The notes below the pieces were generated by a model. It did not search any database and was not told the DNA's origin. It was given only the letters and a program-made list of their open reading frames with translations. From Thermoflexales bacterium (lineage in GTDB: Bacteria > Chloroflexota > Anaerolineae > J036 > Brachytrichaceae), in the NCBI GenBank assembly GCA_017998555.1, contig JAGOCU010000027.1, positions 1 to 14,282 of the forward strand: a stretch of 14,282 bases of DNA, read 5' to 3'. Position 1 is the first letter of the stretch, and each line of letters begins with the position of its first letter. Shown one piece after another: positions 1-6,655 of this stretch. Position numbers and translations under genes: made by a program.

Positions 1-1113
1 GTCGAGCGCGCGCAGTGGACGGTGGATCCCTTTGGCGGCGAGATTCGAGACGGGTATGTGTATGGGCGCGGCGCGTTGGATATGAAGGGCATCGGGGCCA
101 TGCAGCTGGCGGTGTTTCTCGACCTCGCCCGCCAGGCCGCGGCCGGGTCGATCACCCTGAGGCGCGATTTGATTCTGGCCGCCACCGCGGACGAAGAGAC
201 CAACGCCAACCAGGGGATCGGTCTGCTGGCGGCCCGGCACCCCGAATTGCTGCGCGCGGAATATGCGCTGACCGAATTCGGCGGTTTCCCCATGCGGGTG
301 GCCGGCAAGACCTTCTATCCGATTCAGACGGCCGAGAAGGGCACGGCCTGGATGACGCTCCGCGCGCGCGGGACGCCCGGGCATGCCAGTGTGCCGCGCG
401 ATGACAACGCCGTTGTCGCGTTGGCCCGCGCGGTTGAACGCCTGGGCACGGTCCGCCTGCCGATGCGCCTGACCGCGACGGCGCGGGCGCACATCGCCGG
501 TCTGGCCGACGCGCTGGGCGGGCCGGCCGCGGTCGCGCTCCGGGCCGCCTTGTCCGGCGAGCCGATCTTCCCTGAGCTGGCGGACCGCATCCTGCAGGGC
601 AGCGCCCTGGCGGCCGAGCTCCATGCCGTCACCCACAACACGGTCACGCCGACCGGTCTGCGGGCCGGTCGCATTACCAACGTCGTGCCTTCATACGCCG
701 AAGCGACCCTCGATTGCCGCACCCTGCCCGGAGACACTGCCGCCGACGTGATCGCCGAGATGCGCCGGGCGCTGGGCGATGACGCGGCCGGCCTCGAGTT
801 TCAGCGCGACAGCGACTCGCCCGGGCTTGAGTTTCCGACGGAGACGCCGCTCATGGCGACCATTCACGCGGTGTTGCGTCAGCATGACCCGCATGGCATT
901 CCCATCCCCTACATGTTGACGGGCGCGACCGACGCCCGGCATGTCGCCGCGCTGGGCGCAATCTGCTACGGCTTTTCGCCGATGAGTTTCGAACCCGACG
1001 AAGCCTTCAGCGATCTGATGCACGGCCATGACGAAAGGATTTCGCTGAAGGGGATTGCCTGGGGGACGCAGGCGCTGCGCGACGTCGTGCTGCAAACGGT
1101 TCGCGCGCCATGA
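1..1113 (+). CDS. M20-family metallopeptidase/amidohydrolase, 5' truncated by window edge
   Basis: Zinc-dependent peptidase or deacylase of the M20 family (ArgE/DapE/CPG2 type), probably cytosolic, hydrolysing a peptide or N-acyl amino acid bond. The frame is open from base 1, so the GTG at 22 is an internal Val and not the start; 370 residues are visible. Motifs seen: GRGALDMKG, with the bridging metal Asp at visible residue 27; ADEET, with the catalytic Glu pair at about 65-66; the metal-ligand-type Glu in TEFGG at about 92; RGTPGHAS opening the dimerisation (lid) domain at about residue 122; the NVVPS and TGATDARH segments; and a C-terminal HGHDE that supplies the last metal ligand. The N-terminal HxD motif lies outside the window, so roughly 80-100 residues are missing. 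The stop overlaps the next start by ATGA, so it is probably translated together with the methyltransferase. Family is secure; the substrate cannot be told. Confidence 0.9.
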   Translation, partial: VERAQWTVDPFGGEIRDGYVYGRGALDMKGIGAMQLAVFLDLARQAAAGSITLRRDLILAATADEETNANQGIGLLAARHPELLRAEYALTEFGGFPMRVAGKTFYPIQTAEKGTAWMTLRARGTPGHASVPRDDNAVVALARAVERLGTVRLPMRLTATARAHIAGLADALGGPAAVALRAALSGEPIFPELADRILQGSALAAELHAVTHNTVTPTGLRAGRITNVVPSYAEATLDCRTLPGDTAADVIAEMRRALGDDAAGLEFQRDSDSPGLEFPTETPLMATIHAVLRQHDPHGIPIPYMLTGATDARHVAALGAICYGFSPMSFEPDEAFSDLMHGHDERISLKGIAWGTQALRDVVLQTVRAP

Positions 1114-1865
1114 TCTACGACAAGATCGCGCCGTTCTATGATCTCTTCGATGCCGATGATCCCGGCGCGCTGTGGCACCGCGCGTTCGTGCTGGCGCGGG
1201 TCGAGGGCATCGACGCCGTCATGGACGTGGGGGCTGGCACCGGGCGAACCGCCATAGCGTTGGCCGAGCGCGGATTGCGGGTGTGGGCGGTTGAGCCTTC
1301 TGCGGGGATGCGCGGGGTGATGCTCGCCCGGTTGGGCGACGACACGTCCCTCGACGACCGCCTGACGATCGTGCCGGCCGACGCGCAGACGTGCGACCTG
1401 GGTCGAACCTTTTCCCTGGTTGTGTTCAGCCATGCGCTGTATCTGCTGGAAGGCCCGGCTGCGCGGGCCGCCGCCCTGGCGAACCTGGCCCGCCACCTCG
1501 CGCCGGGTGGCCGGCTGATTGCCGACTTTGCGCTGGAGGAGGGACGCGTCGAGCGGCCGCGGGCCCTGGCGGCTGAGCGCCGCATCGGCGAGGCCATCTA
1601 CCGGCGCTTCTCGGAATCCAGGCGCGCCGGCGACAGGCTTTGGCAGGTCACCTGGGCATTTGAGGTTGAAATCGACGGACGTGTCGTGGAGGATTTTGGT
1701 GAGACCTTTCGGGTCACCACGGCGACCTTGGCCGAATGCCGGATGGCATTGGCGGACGCGGGATTTCGGCCGGTGGCCGAGTTCGCCGACTACTCCGGAG
1801 CGTCTCTGGGCGACCCCGGGGACGCCAGCCGATATGTTGTTGAGGCGCGCAAAACCGATAGTTGA
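1110..1865 (+). CDS. Class I SAM-dependent methyltransferase, substrate unknown
   Basis: A 251-residue Rossmann-fold methyltransferase that would transfer the methyl group of S-adenosylmethionine to a small molecule. Motif I is clear at residues 38-45 (MDVGAGTG), followed by the acidic ribose-binding residue Glu62 (AVEPS) and a motif II-like PADAQTCDL near 89-97. The post-motif strand LAPGGRLIADF lies at 130-140. It begins YDKIAPFYD, the usual opening of the UbiE-like/Methyltransf_11 and 25 group. The start ATG overlaps the peptidase stop by 4 bp, which supports this start and an operon with translational coupling. The C-terminal half (residues 150-251) has no motif that names the substrate. 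There is no sign of truncation. The fold is confident; a specific reaction is not assigned. Confidence 0.9.
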   Translation: MIYDKIAPFYDLFDADDPGALWHRAFVLARVEGIDAVMDVGAGTGRTAIALAERGLRVWAVEPSAGMRGVMLARLGDDTSLDDRLTIVPADAQTCDLGRTFSLVVFSHALYLLEGPAARAAALANLARHLAPGGRLIADFALEEGRVERPRALAAERRIGEAIYRRFSESRRAGDRLWQVTWAFEVEIDGRVVEDFGETFRVTTATLAECRMALADAGFRPVAEFADYSGASLGDPGDASRYVVEARKTDS

Positions 1866-1890
1866 CGGTTTCGCCTTCCGGTAGGACAAT
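1862..1890 (+). promoter_or_regulatory. Predicted sigma70-type promoter for the SH3b protein
   Basis: TTGACG (1862-1867, overlapping the methyltransferase stop) is followed after 17 bases by GACAAT (1885-1890). The first hexamer matches the -35 consensus at 5 of 6 positions and the second matches the -10 consensus at 4 of 6. Transcription would start near 1897 and leave a leader of about 70 bases. That leader holds a small inverted repeat, CGAAAC (1905-1910) with GTTTCG (1919-1924). Prediction by eye only. Confidence 0.4.
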
Positions 1891-1968
1891 ACACGTCCCA
1901 CAAACGAAACACGGGGGCGTTTCGGCGGATTATGGCCGGGCGCGGATTGACCACACGAGAGGAGAAAC

Positions 1969-2910
1969 ATGGCGCTCAACTATCGAAGATCACTCACTCA
2001 GGGCTTTATGGCGATGTTGGCGGCTGCCTTGTGTCTTGGAGCGCCAATGGCGACCCAGGCAGGCAATGTCGCCCGAAATGCCGCCGACGATCCCGAGCCC
2101 GATCCTGGCCGCATTCGCCTGACGGTGGCCTGGGCTGACCCCCGCGTTGTTGGCCAGTTCATCGGTGATGGACTGACCACGGTTGTGCAGTTTTACGACG
2201 CCAACGGGCAGTGGCAGGACGTAAGCGGATGGGTTCAGCCGCTCCGAAACACAAACACGGTGCTTTGGAATGTTTGGCGGCGGGATTGGGGCACGGGGCC
2301 CTACCGTTGGGTTGTCAAGAACGCGGCCAAGGGCTATGTCATGGCCACCACCTCGGGCTTCTATCTCCCGGCCGCGGGCACGTATCTCGACCTGACCGCC
2401 GTGATTCCCGCCAATATCGCGCCGCCGCCTCCCTTGTCAAGCGCGCTGCCGGCCGAGCTTGTCGCGAACGTGGGCCGGGTTGATCCGGCCGCAAAGGCAT
2501 TTGTGACGGCCGCGGCAGTTGATGTGCGCAGGGCGCCCAGCGCGACTTCGTTTGCCTTCGCGGAGCTCCGGCGCGGCGTCGTCGCCCAGGTCCTGGGGGC
2601 CAGCCCAGACCGCCAATGGCTGCAGGTGAGCGCCCAGAATGTGACTGGCTGGATTGCCGCCCGGGGCGGCATCTCGTTGACGCCCGCAGCCGAGCGCGTG
2701 CGCGTCTTGTCGGACTACCCGACCGCGATGGTTGGTGTGCGACGGCTGACCGTCCGCGCGTTGCCGACATCCGCGTCGGCCGCTCAGGGCGTGTTGCAAA
2801 TGGGCGATGAAGTTGAAGTGATGGCCGCCAGTGCCGATGGCGCCTGGTTCAACGTCCGATTCGGCGCCATGACGGGCTGGATCTACGCCGAGTCGACCCT
2901 CAAATACTAG
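1969..2910 (+). CDS. Secreted protein with two C-terminal SH3b domains
   Basis: A 313-residue exported protein. Residues 1-31 form a Sec signal peptide: Arg6/Arg7, a hydrophobic core, then ATQA before Gly32 as the likely cleavage site. Cys22 is not in a lipobox, so it is not a clear lipoprotein. Residues about 48-150 form an unfamiliar domain rich in Trp, Tyr and Val (WADPRV, QFYDANGQW, YRWVVKN). A Pro-rich linker (APPPP, 151-155) follows. Two bacterial SH3 repeats occupy about 178-235 and 243-313; each contains a VRR or VRALP start and ends in TGWIA or TGWIYA. SH3b domains usually bind peptidoglycan or other surface ligands, so an envelope role is likely but no catalytic domain is seen. GAGAGGAG at 1957-1964 sits 4 bases before ATG and fixes the start. 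It has its own promoter and terminator and so looks monocistronic. Confidence 0.8.
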   Translation: MALNYRRSLTQGFMAMLAAALCLGAPMATQAGNVARNAADDPEPDPGRIRLTVAWADPRVVGQFIGDGLTTVVQFYDANGQWQDVSGWVQPLRNTNTVLWNVWRRDWGTGPYRWVVKNAAKGYVMATTSGFYLPAAGTYLDLTAVIPANIAPPPPLSSALPAELVANVGRVDPAAKAFVTAAAVDVRRAPSATSFAFAELRRGVVAQVLGASPDRQWLQVSAQNVTGWIAARGGISLTPAAERVRVLSDYPTAMVGVRRLTVRALPTSASAAQGVLQMGDEVEVMAASADGAWFNVRFGAMTGWIYAESTLKY

Positions 2911-2922
2911 AACAGGGGCAAT

Positions 2923-2966
2923 AAAAAGCGCACTCCCCGCGCGAAGCGCGGGGAGTGCGCTTTTTT
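2923..2966 (+). terminator. Intrinsic terminator after the SH3b gene
   Basis: A perfect 15-bp GC-rich stem (2928-2942 with 2946-2960) closes on a GAA triloop (2943-2945). It is flanked by A5 at 2923-2927 and T6 at 2961-2966, which extend the stem by five A-T pairs. It lies 12 bases after the stop codon. The flanking A and T runs mean it could act in both directions, but only the plus-strand gene needs it here. Confidence 0.93.
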
Positions 2967-2970
2967 CATA

Positions 2971-3015
2971 ACCAGGTCCCTTATCCCCCAGGTGGGCGAG
3001 CCCGCATCCCCTGGT
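2971..3015. other. Dyad-rich spacer upstream of the DUF1206 gene
   Basis: Overlapping inverted repeats are visible between the terminator and the DUF1206 start. ACCAGG (2971-2976) and CCAGG (2988-2992) can each pair with the same CCTGG(T) at 3010-3015, and a small GGGC-GA-GCCC dyad (2994-3003) sits inside. The alternative pairings could be a regulatory leader, or may be chance in GC-rich DNA. I see no convincing promoter hexamers in 2967-3056. Confidence 0.2.
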
Positions 3016-3056
3016 GAGGCGATGCGCCGGACCCCGTGTTTTCATAGCATAGGGCT

Positions 3057-3935
3057 ATGGGCGCAAACGCAAACACAAGCCGAAGCCGGCTAAGCCTGCG
3101 ACAACGCGGACGTCAGGCCGTCCATGACACGTCGACGAGCGCCGCGATGGAGAACCTGGCGCGTTTTGGGTATGTCGTACGCGGTCTGGTCTACGTTGTC
3201 ATCGGCGCCCTGGCGCTGCAGGTGACGCTGGGCGGTGGCGGCGCGTTGACCGATCCGCAAGGCGCGATTGCGGTGATGGGGAAATCCGCGCCCGGCGTGA
3301 TCTTCCTTTACTTCATTCTTGTGGGGTTGGTGGGATACGGCCTGTGGGGGTTTATAAGGGCCGTCCTGGATCCGCTCCACAAGGGTAGCGACACCAAGGG
3401 TTTTTTGGCCCGCGCGGGATATGGGGTCAGCGGCATTTCGTACCTGTTGTTGGCGGTGGCGACCTACGGGCTGATCACAGGTGGGGCTATGGCCGCGAGC
3501 AATGGCGCGCAGACCGCCCAGGCGCAGGCAACGGCGGCGACCATTCTCGCGCAATCGTGGGGGGCTTACGCAGTCGCGGGTGTGGCCATCATCATCATCG
3601 CCGTCGGCATCATTCAGATCATTGCGGGCATCCAGCGGAAGTTCGATGAGCAAAGGGCACCCAACTCGCTGGCGAGCGGTCAGAAGGTTCTGATGGTTCG
3701 GGTGAGCCAGTTCGGATTTGCCGCGCGGGGCGCGGTGTTCGCCCTCATTGGTGTGTTCCTGTTCTATGCGGCGTATACCCATGATGCGAGCAAGGCGCAG
3801 GGCATCGACGGTGTGCTCAGCGCGCTGCTACGCCAGCCCACTGGCTCATGGCTGCTGGGTGTCGTGGCCCTGGGCCTGATTGCGTTCGGGTTCTTTTCGA
3901 TCATGAGCGGGGTTTGGCTGAGGCTCAAAGGGTAG
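3057..3935 (+). CDS. DUF1206-family integral membrane protein
   Basis: A 292-residue polytopic membrane protein made of three copies of the DUF1206 repeat, at about residues 34-105, 117-195 and 216-286. Each copy opens with an aromatic/glycine signature (ARFGYVVRGLVY, ARAGYGVSGISY, SQFGFAARGAVF) and holds two hydrophobic helices, giving about six membrane segments. The family's biochemical function is not known. The N-terminal 30 residues are polar, and an alternative start is the ATG at 3147 (MENLARFGY), next to where conservation begins. ATG 3057 is kept as the longest open choice, although only a weak AGGG lies just upstream. It is followed by the PAP2-kinase-PAP2 cassette on the same strand, but a 23-bp palindrome separates them, so co-transcription is uncertain. 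Confidence 0.85.
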   Translation: MGANANTSRSRLSLRQRGRQAVHDTSTSAAMENLARFGYVVRGLVYVVIGALALQVTLGGGGALTDPQGAIAVMGKSAPGVIFLYFILVGLVGYGLWGFIRAVLDPLHKGSDTKGFLARAGYGVSGISYLLLAVATYGLITGGAMAASNGAQTAQAQATAATILAQSWGAYAVAGVAIIIIAVGIIQIIAGIQRKFDEQRAPNSLASGQKVLMVRVSQFGFAARGAVFALIGVFLFYAAYTHDASKAQGIDGVLSALLRQPTGSWLLGVVALGLIAFGFFSIMSGVWLRLKG

Positions 3936-3953
3936 CGACCGCCGACAGAACCA

Positions 3954-4002
3954 TCTCGGGAAGGGATATCTGCGGCGAAGCCGCAGATATCCCTTCCCGA
4001 GA
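3954..4002. repeat. Perfect 23-bp palindrome with GAA loop, no T tract
   Basis: Bases 3954-3976 are exactly complementary to 3980-4002 around the triloop GAA (3977-3979). The stem lies 18 bases after the DUF1206 stop and ends 15 bases before the PAP2 start codon. Its apex (GGC-GAA-GCC) matches the palindrome at 12665-12709 and resembles the one at 2923-2966, but no run of T follows on either strand. It may be a terminator of the U-tract-less kind, an mRNA-processing or stability hairpin between operon genes, or a dispersed palindromic repeat. Confidence 0.75.
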
Positions 4003-4017
4003 CAAGTCAGGTTTTGC

Positions 4018-4782
4018 ATGCAGGGAATGGACAGATTGAACAAGCTTATCGACATCTCCATCGCGAAGGACTTTTGTGGACAGCGGTCGGTCCAGGGCCT
4101 GCGCACGCCCGGGCTCCTGGCGCGGCGGCCGCTGATTGGGCTGCTGATGGTCCTGTTGGGCGGGGTCGTGTTTGGGGTGATAGCCTGGAGCTTTCAAACC
4201 GGAGGGCGATTTGCCCAGCTCGATGTCTCGGTAGCTGATCGGATCCACGCCGTCGCGTTGCAGAGCCCGAAATACGTTGTCGACCTGATGATCCTCGGTT
4301 TCTATCTCGGCGAACACGGTATCGTCTTGATCGGGTTTCTCCTGCTGGCGTGTTTTGGGGTCAAACGTTTCTGGCCCGAATTCACGATGGTGGTCGTGGC
4401 CTGGGCCGGGGAAGGGTTGATCTGGACCGTTCTCTCCGGGTATTTCAACCGGCCGCGGCCCGAGTTTGACGTGTCGGTGTGGCGGCAGATGACGGTGCCG
4501 GGTTTCCCGAGCGGGCACAGCATCAGCGCGGTGATGTGCTTTGGGTTGCTGGCCTATCTGGTGGTGCCGTTCATGCGCCGGCGTGTCTGGAAAGCGGTGG
4601 TGATTGCGGCCGCTGTCGGGATCATCCTGTTCATCGGCTTCAGCCGCATCTTTGTCGGCGATCACTACCTTACGGATGTCCTGGCGGGTTACGCCCTTGG
4701 GATCGCCTGGTGCGGTCTCGCGTATACGGTCATTGAGTTACTTTTCAAGCGGAGGATTCTCGAAAATGTCCAACCAAAATAA
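4018..4782 (+). CDS. PAP2-superfamily membrane phosphatase with variant first motif
   Basis: A 254-residue multi-pass membrane protein of the type 2 phosphatidic acid phosphatase family, which dephosphorylates lipid phosphates or polyprenyl pyrophosphates at the membrane. Hydrophobic segments occur near residues 38-58, 100-113, 121-138, 171-185, 193-208 and 222-242. The second motif PSGH (164-167) and the third motif SR-x5-H-x3-D (Ser209, Arg210, His216, Asp220) are intact. The first motif normally reads K-x6-RP; here Arg147-Pro148 are present but Ser140 occupies the Lys position. This Lys normally helps bind the phosphate, so activity may be altered. AGG at 4009-4011 is a weak ribosome site for ATG 4018; ATG 4027 is an alternative. 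The 3' end overlaps the kinase start by 17 bases, so the two are translationally linked. Confidence 0.88.
   Translation: MQGMDRLNKLIDISIAKDFCGQRSVQGLRTPGLLARRPLIGLLMVLLGGVVFGVIAWSFQTGGRFAQLDVSVADRIHAVALQSPKYVVDLMILGFYLGEHGIVLIGFLLLACFGVKRFWPEFTMVVVAWAGEGLIWTVLSGYFNRPRPEFDVSVWRQMTVPGFPSGHSISAVMCFGLLAYLVVPFMRRRVWKAVVIAAAVGIILFIGFSRIFVGDHYLTDVLAGYALGIAWCGLAYTVIELLFKRRILENVQPK
4751..4756 (+). promoter_or_regulatory. Ribosome binding site fixing the lipid kinase start
   Basis: GGAGGA lies inside the end of the upstream phosphatase gene, 9 bases before ATG 4766. It identifies that ATG as the kinase start. The reading frame is open further upstream, to about 4604, but that stretch is the PAP2 gene read in another frame. 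Confidence 0.8.
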
Positions 4783-5797
4783 GCGCAAGCGCGCCCTGCT
4801 GATCGCCAATCCGGGCTCGGGCAAGGCCTCGAGCAGAACGGCCCTGATCGAGGAAATCACCCGCCTGCTGCTGGATGAGGGCATGAAGGTCGATGTCGCG
4901 ATCGCCAAGCCAAAGGAAGAGGCGATCCCGATTGCCCGGCGGGCGGTCAAGGCGGGCTATGGGACAGTCATCGCCCTGGGGGGCGATGACACCGTCGAAG
5001 CGATCATCCGGGCCGTGTCCGGCTCAAAGACCCGCCTGGGCATCATCGCGGCCGGCACCGCCAACAACGTGGCCAAGAGCCTGGGCATTCCTGAGGATCA
5101 CAAGGAAGCGTGTGCTCTGATCGCGGCTGGAAAAACGCGCAGGCTGGACATGGGCCAGATTCGGGTCAGGAAGGGCAAGCGACATCTCTTTTTTGAGTTG
5201 GCGGCCATCGGGATTCTGGCGGCCGTCTATCCGGATGCTGAACATGTCCGGAAGGGAGAGCTTTCGAGGATCAAGGATGCCGTCATTACGCTGCTCAGCC
5301 ACGTGACCAAACCCAAGGTGACCCTGTCCATGGATGGCGGCAGCAAGATCACGGTTGCGACGATGATGGTGACGATCGCGAATGTGCCACTGATCGGCCC
5401 GAACCTCCTGGTTGCGCCCGACGCCTCAATGGATGACGGGCTCCTGGATGTCTCCATTTACCCCGACTTCACGAAATCAGAATTGACCGCCTATTTCGGC
5501 AGCGTCATGAATCAGGGCCATGCCACCGACGGATCGATTCAACGCTATCGGAGCAGCAAACTCAGGATCAAGTCCCGCCCGAAGCTGGAGGTGATGGCTG
5601 ATGGGGTCATGCTGGGCCGAGGCTCGGTCAAGATCAAGGTGCTCGCGGGCGCCCTGCGCGTGATCGCGCCGAAGCCAGGCGCAGGCGTCGAGAAGCCTCA
5701 GACGCAGGCGAGCAAGGATCTGCCCGCGCCCGTAGCGCCAGCCGTGGTCGACGTCAGCGCCCTGACGAATGGGAAAGTGACCGTCCCAACGACATAA
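4766..5797 (+). CDS. Diacylglycerol kinase/YegS-type lipid kinase with variant motifs
   Basis: A 343-residue soluble or membrane-associated kinase of the DAGK catalytic family (DgkB, YegS, LCB5 relatives) that would phosphorylate a lipid hydroxyl with ATP. Visible family features are NPGSGK (15-20), GTANNVAKSLGIP (97-109) and DDGLLDV (223-229). The nucleotide-binding hallmark GGDGT appears as GGDDT (72-76). The C-terminal DGE that carries a catalytic Glu in DgkB reads DGV (279-281). These may define a subfamily and not a dead enzyme, because the rest of the fold is well kept. Residues after about 302 form a Pro/Ala-rich tail. It sits between two PAP2 phosphatase genes, overlapping the first by 17 bases and 18 bases before the second. 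This suggests one unit for adding and removing phosphate on a membrane lipid. Confidence 0.87.
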   Translation: MSNQNKRKRALLIANPGSGKASSRTALIEEITRLLLDEGMKVDVAIAKPKEEAIPIARRAVKAGYGTVIALGGDDTVEAIIRAVSGSKTRLGIIAAGTANNVAKSLGIPEDHKEACALIAAGKTRRLDMGQIRVRKGKRHLFFELAAIGILAAVYPDAEHVRKGELSRIKDAVITLLSHVTKPKVTLSMDGGSKITVATMMVTIANVPLIGPNLLVAPDASMDDGLLDVSIYPDFTKSELTAYFGSVMNQGHATDGSIQRYRSSKLRIKSRPKLEVMADGVMLGRGSVKIKVLAGALRVIAPKPGAGVEKPQTQASKDLPAPVAPAVVDVSALTNGKVTVPTT

Positions 5798-5815
5798 GAA
5801 TCACCATGAGGACTT

Positions 5816-6622
5816 GTGACTGATCAGGCTGCTCCCGTAATCACCGCAAAGGAGGCTTCCGCCGCCGCTGTTGCGTCGATCAAGAAACCCGTCAACGCGT
5901 GGCGCCGGCTGATTGACGGGGCGGGAGCCGTGGTTGGAAAACCGTGGCGACGTTATCGGGCCAACCTCTTCATCGGGTATTTGTTCGGCGCGTCGGTCTT
6001 CTTCCTCATCCTGGCCGTGCTTGCCAAGACAGTTGCTTACTTCACCTTCGATGTGACGTTAACAAATGCCGTGCAGTCGTTCAAGCCCGCCTGGTTCAAC
6101 GCGCTGATGGTGGGGCTGACCTGGATGGGTTTTGGGCCGCAGGCGTACATCATCACACTGCTGATTCTTCTGTTCCTCTTTGCGAGCGGCCTGAAGTGGG
6201 AGATGGTCACGGCCCTGTTCAGCGTTATCGGCAGTTCGCTCCTGGGGCTTGGGATCAAGGTCCTCATCGATCGGCCGCGGCCCAGCGCCGATGTCGTCGT
6301 CGTGCTCAATCAGTTGAGCGACTTCTCCTTTCCGAGCGGGCACGTGCTGTTCTTCACGGTCTTCTTCGGTTTCATGGTCTTCCTGGCCTTCACCCTGCTG
6401 AAGCGCTCCTGGTGGCGGACCATCCTTCTGGTGGTGCTGATCGGGATGGTCTCGCTGATCGGCGTATCGCGCGTTTACGTCGGGCAACATTGGGCCAGCG
6501 ATGTGATGGCGGCGTATCTGCTCGGCAGTCTATGGCTCACCCTGACCGTGCTGGCGTATCGCTGGGGCAAGACCCGTTTCTTTGTCCATCAGCCGGTGGC
6601 AAAGGAAACGCCCGCGGGGTAG
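5816..6622 (+). CDS. PAP2-superfamily membrane phosphatase (second copy), canonical motifs
   Basis: A 268-residue membrane phosphatase of the PAP2 family. Its active site is complete: K-x6-RP with Lys148 and Arg155-Pro156, PSGH at 173-176, and SR-x5-H-x3-D with Ser218, Arg219, His225 and Asp229. A cytosolic-looking N-terminal stretch of about 50 residues (Ala/Lys-rich, then WRRYRAN) precedes the hydrophobic helices, at about 51-75, 92-123, 131-150, 176-195, 202-217 and 228-247. It starts with GTG at 5816, preceded by TGAGGA (5807-5812); no ATG occurs in frame before residue 99, so GTG is required. It differs clearly from the first PAP2 protein, so the two are not a recent duplication. Last gene of the cassette; its stop lies inside a hairpin shared with the convergent gene. 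Confidence 0.9.
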   Translation: MTDQAAPVITAKEASAAAVASIKKPVNAWRRLIDGAGAVVGKPWRRYRANLFIGYLFGASVFFLILAVLAKTVAYFTFDVTLTNAVQSFKPAWFNALMVGLTWMGFGPQAYIITLLILLFLFASGLKWEMVTALFSVIGSSLLGLGIKVLIDRPRPSADVVVVLNQLSDFSFPSGHVLFFTVFFGFMVFLAFTLLKRSWWRTILLVVLIGMVSLIGVSRVYVGQHWASDVMAAYLLGSLWLTLTVLAYRWGKTRFFVHQPVAKETPAG

Positions 6623-6655
6623 CCGAGGACATTGCCTTCGGCTACCCCGCGGGCG
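6609..6655. terminator. Bidirectional hairpin holding both convergent stop codons
   Basis: Bases 6609-6626 pair perfectly with 6638-6655 (18 bp) around an 11-base loop. The left arm contains the stop of the PAP2 gene (6620-6622) and the right arm contains the stop of the minus-strand phosphotransferase gene (6642-6644). Because the arms are complementary, both proteins end in Pro-Ala-Gly. No T tract follows on either strand. It is positioned as a bidirectional terminator or mRNA 3'-end stabiliser; termination itself is inferred. Confidence 0.65.

Noticed and set aside
22..24. GTG as start of the M20 peptidase
   Set aside because: The frame is open to base 1 and the first metal motif (HxD) of the family is missing, so the gene begins upstream of the window.
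966..1979. 337-codon open frame on the minus strand
   Set aside because: It is the antisense shadow of the peptidase end and the methyltransferase gene, with Arg/Pro/Gly-rich translation and no motif.
4604..4765. Extended N-terminus for the lipid kinase
   Set aside because: The frame is open but the extra residues are the PAP2 gene read out of frame. GGAGGA before ATG 4766 and the NPGSGK motif close to the new N-terminus mark the true start.
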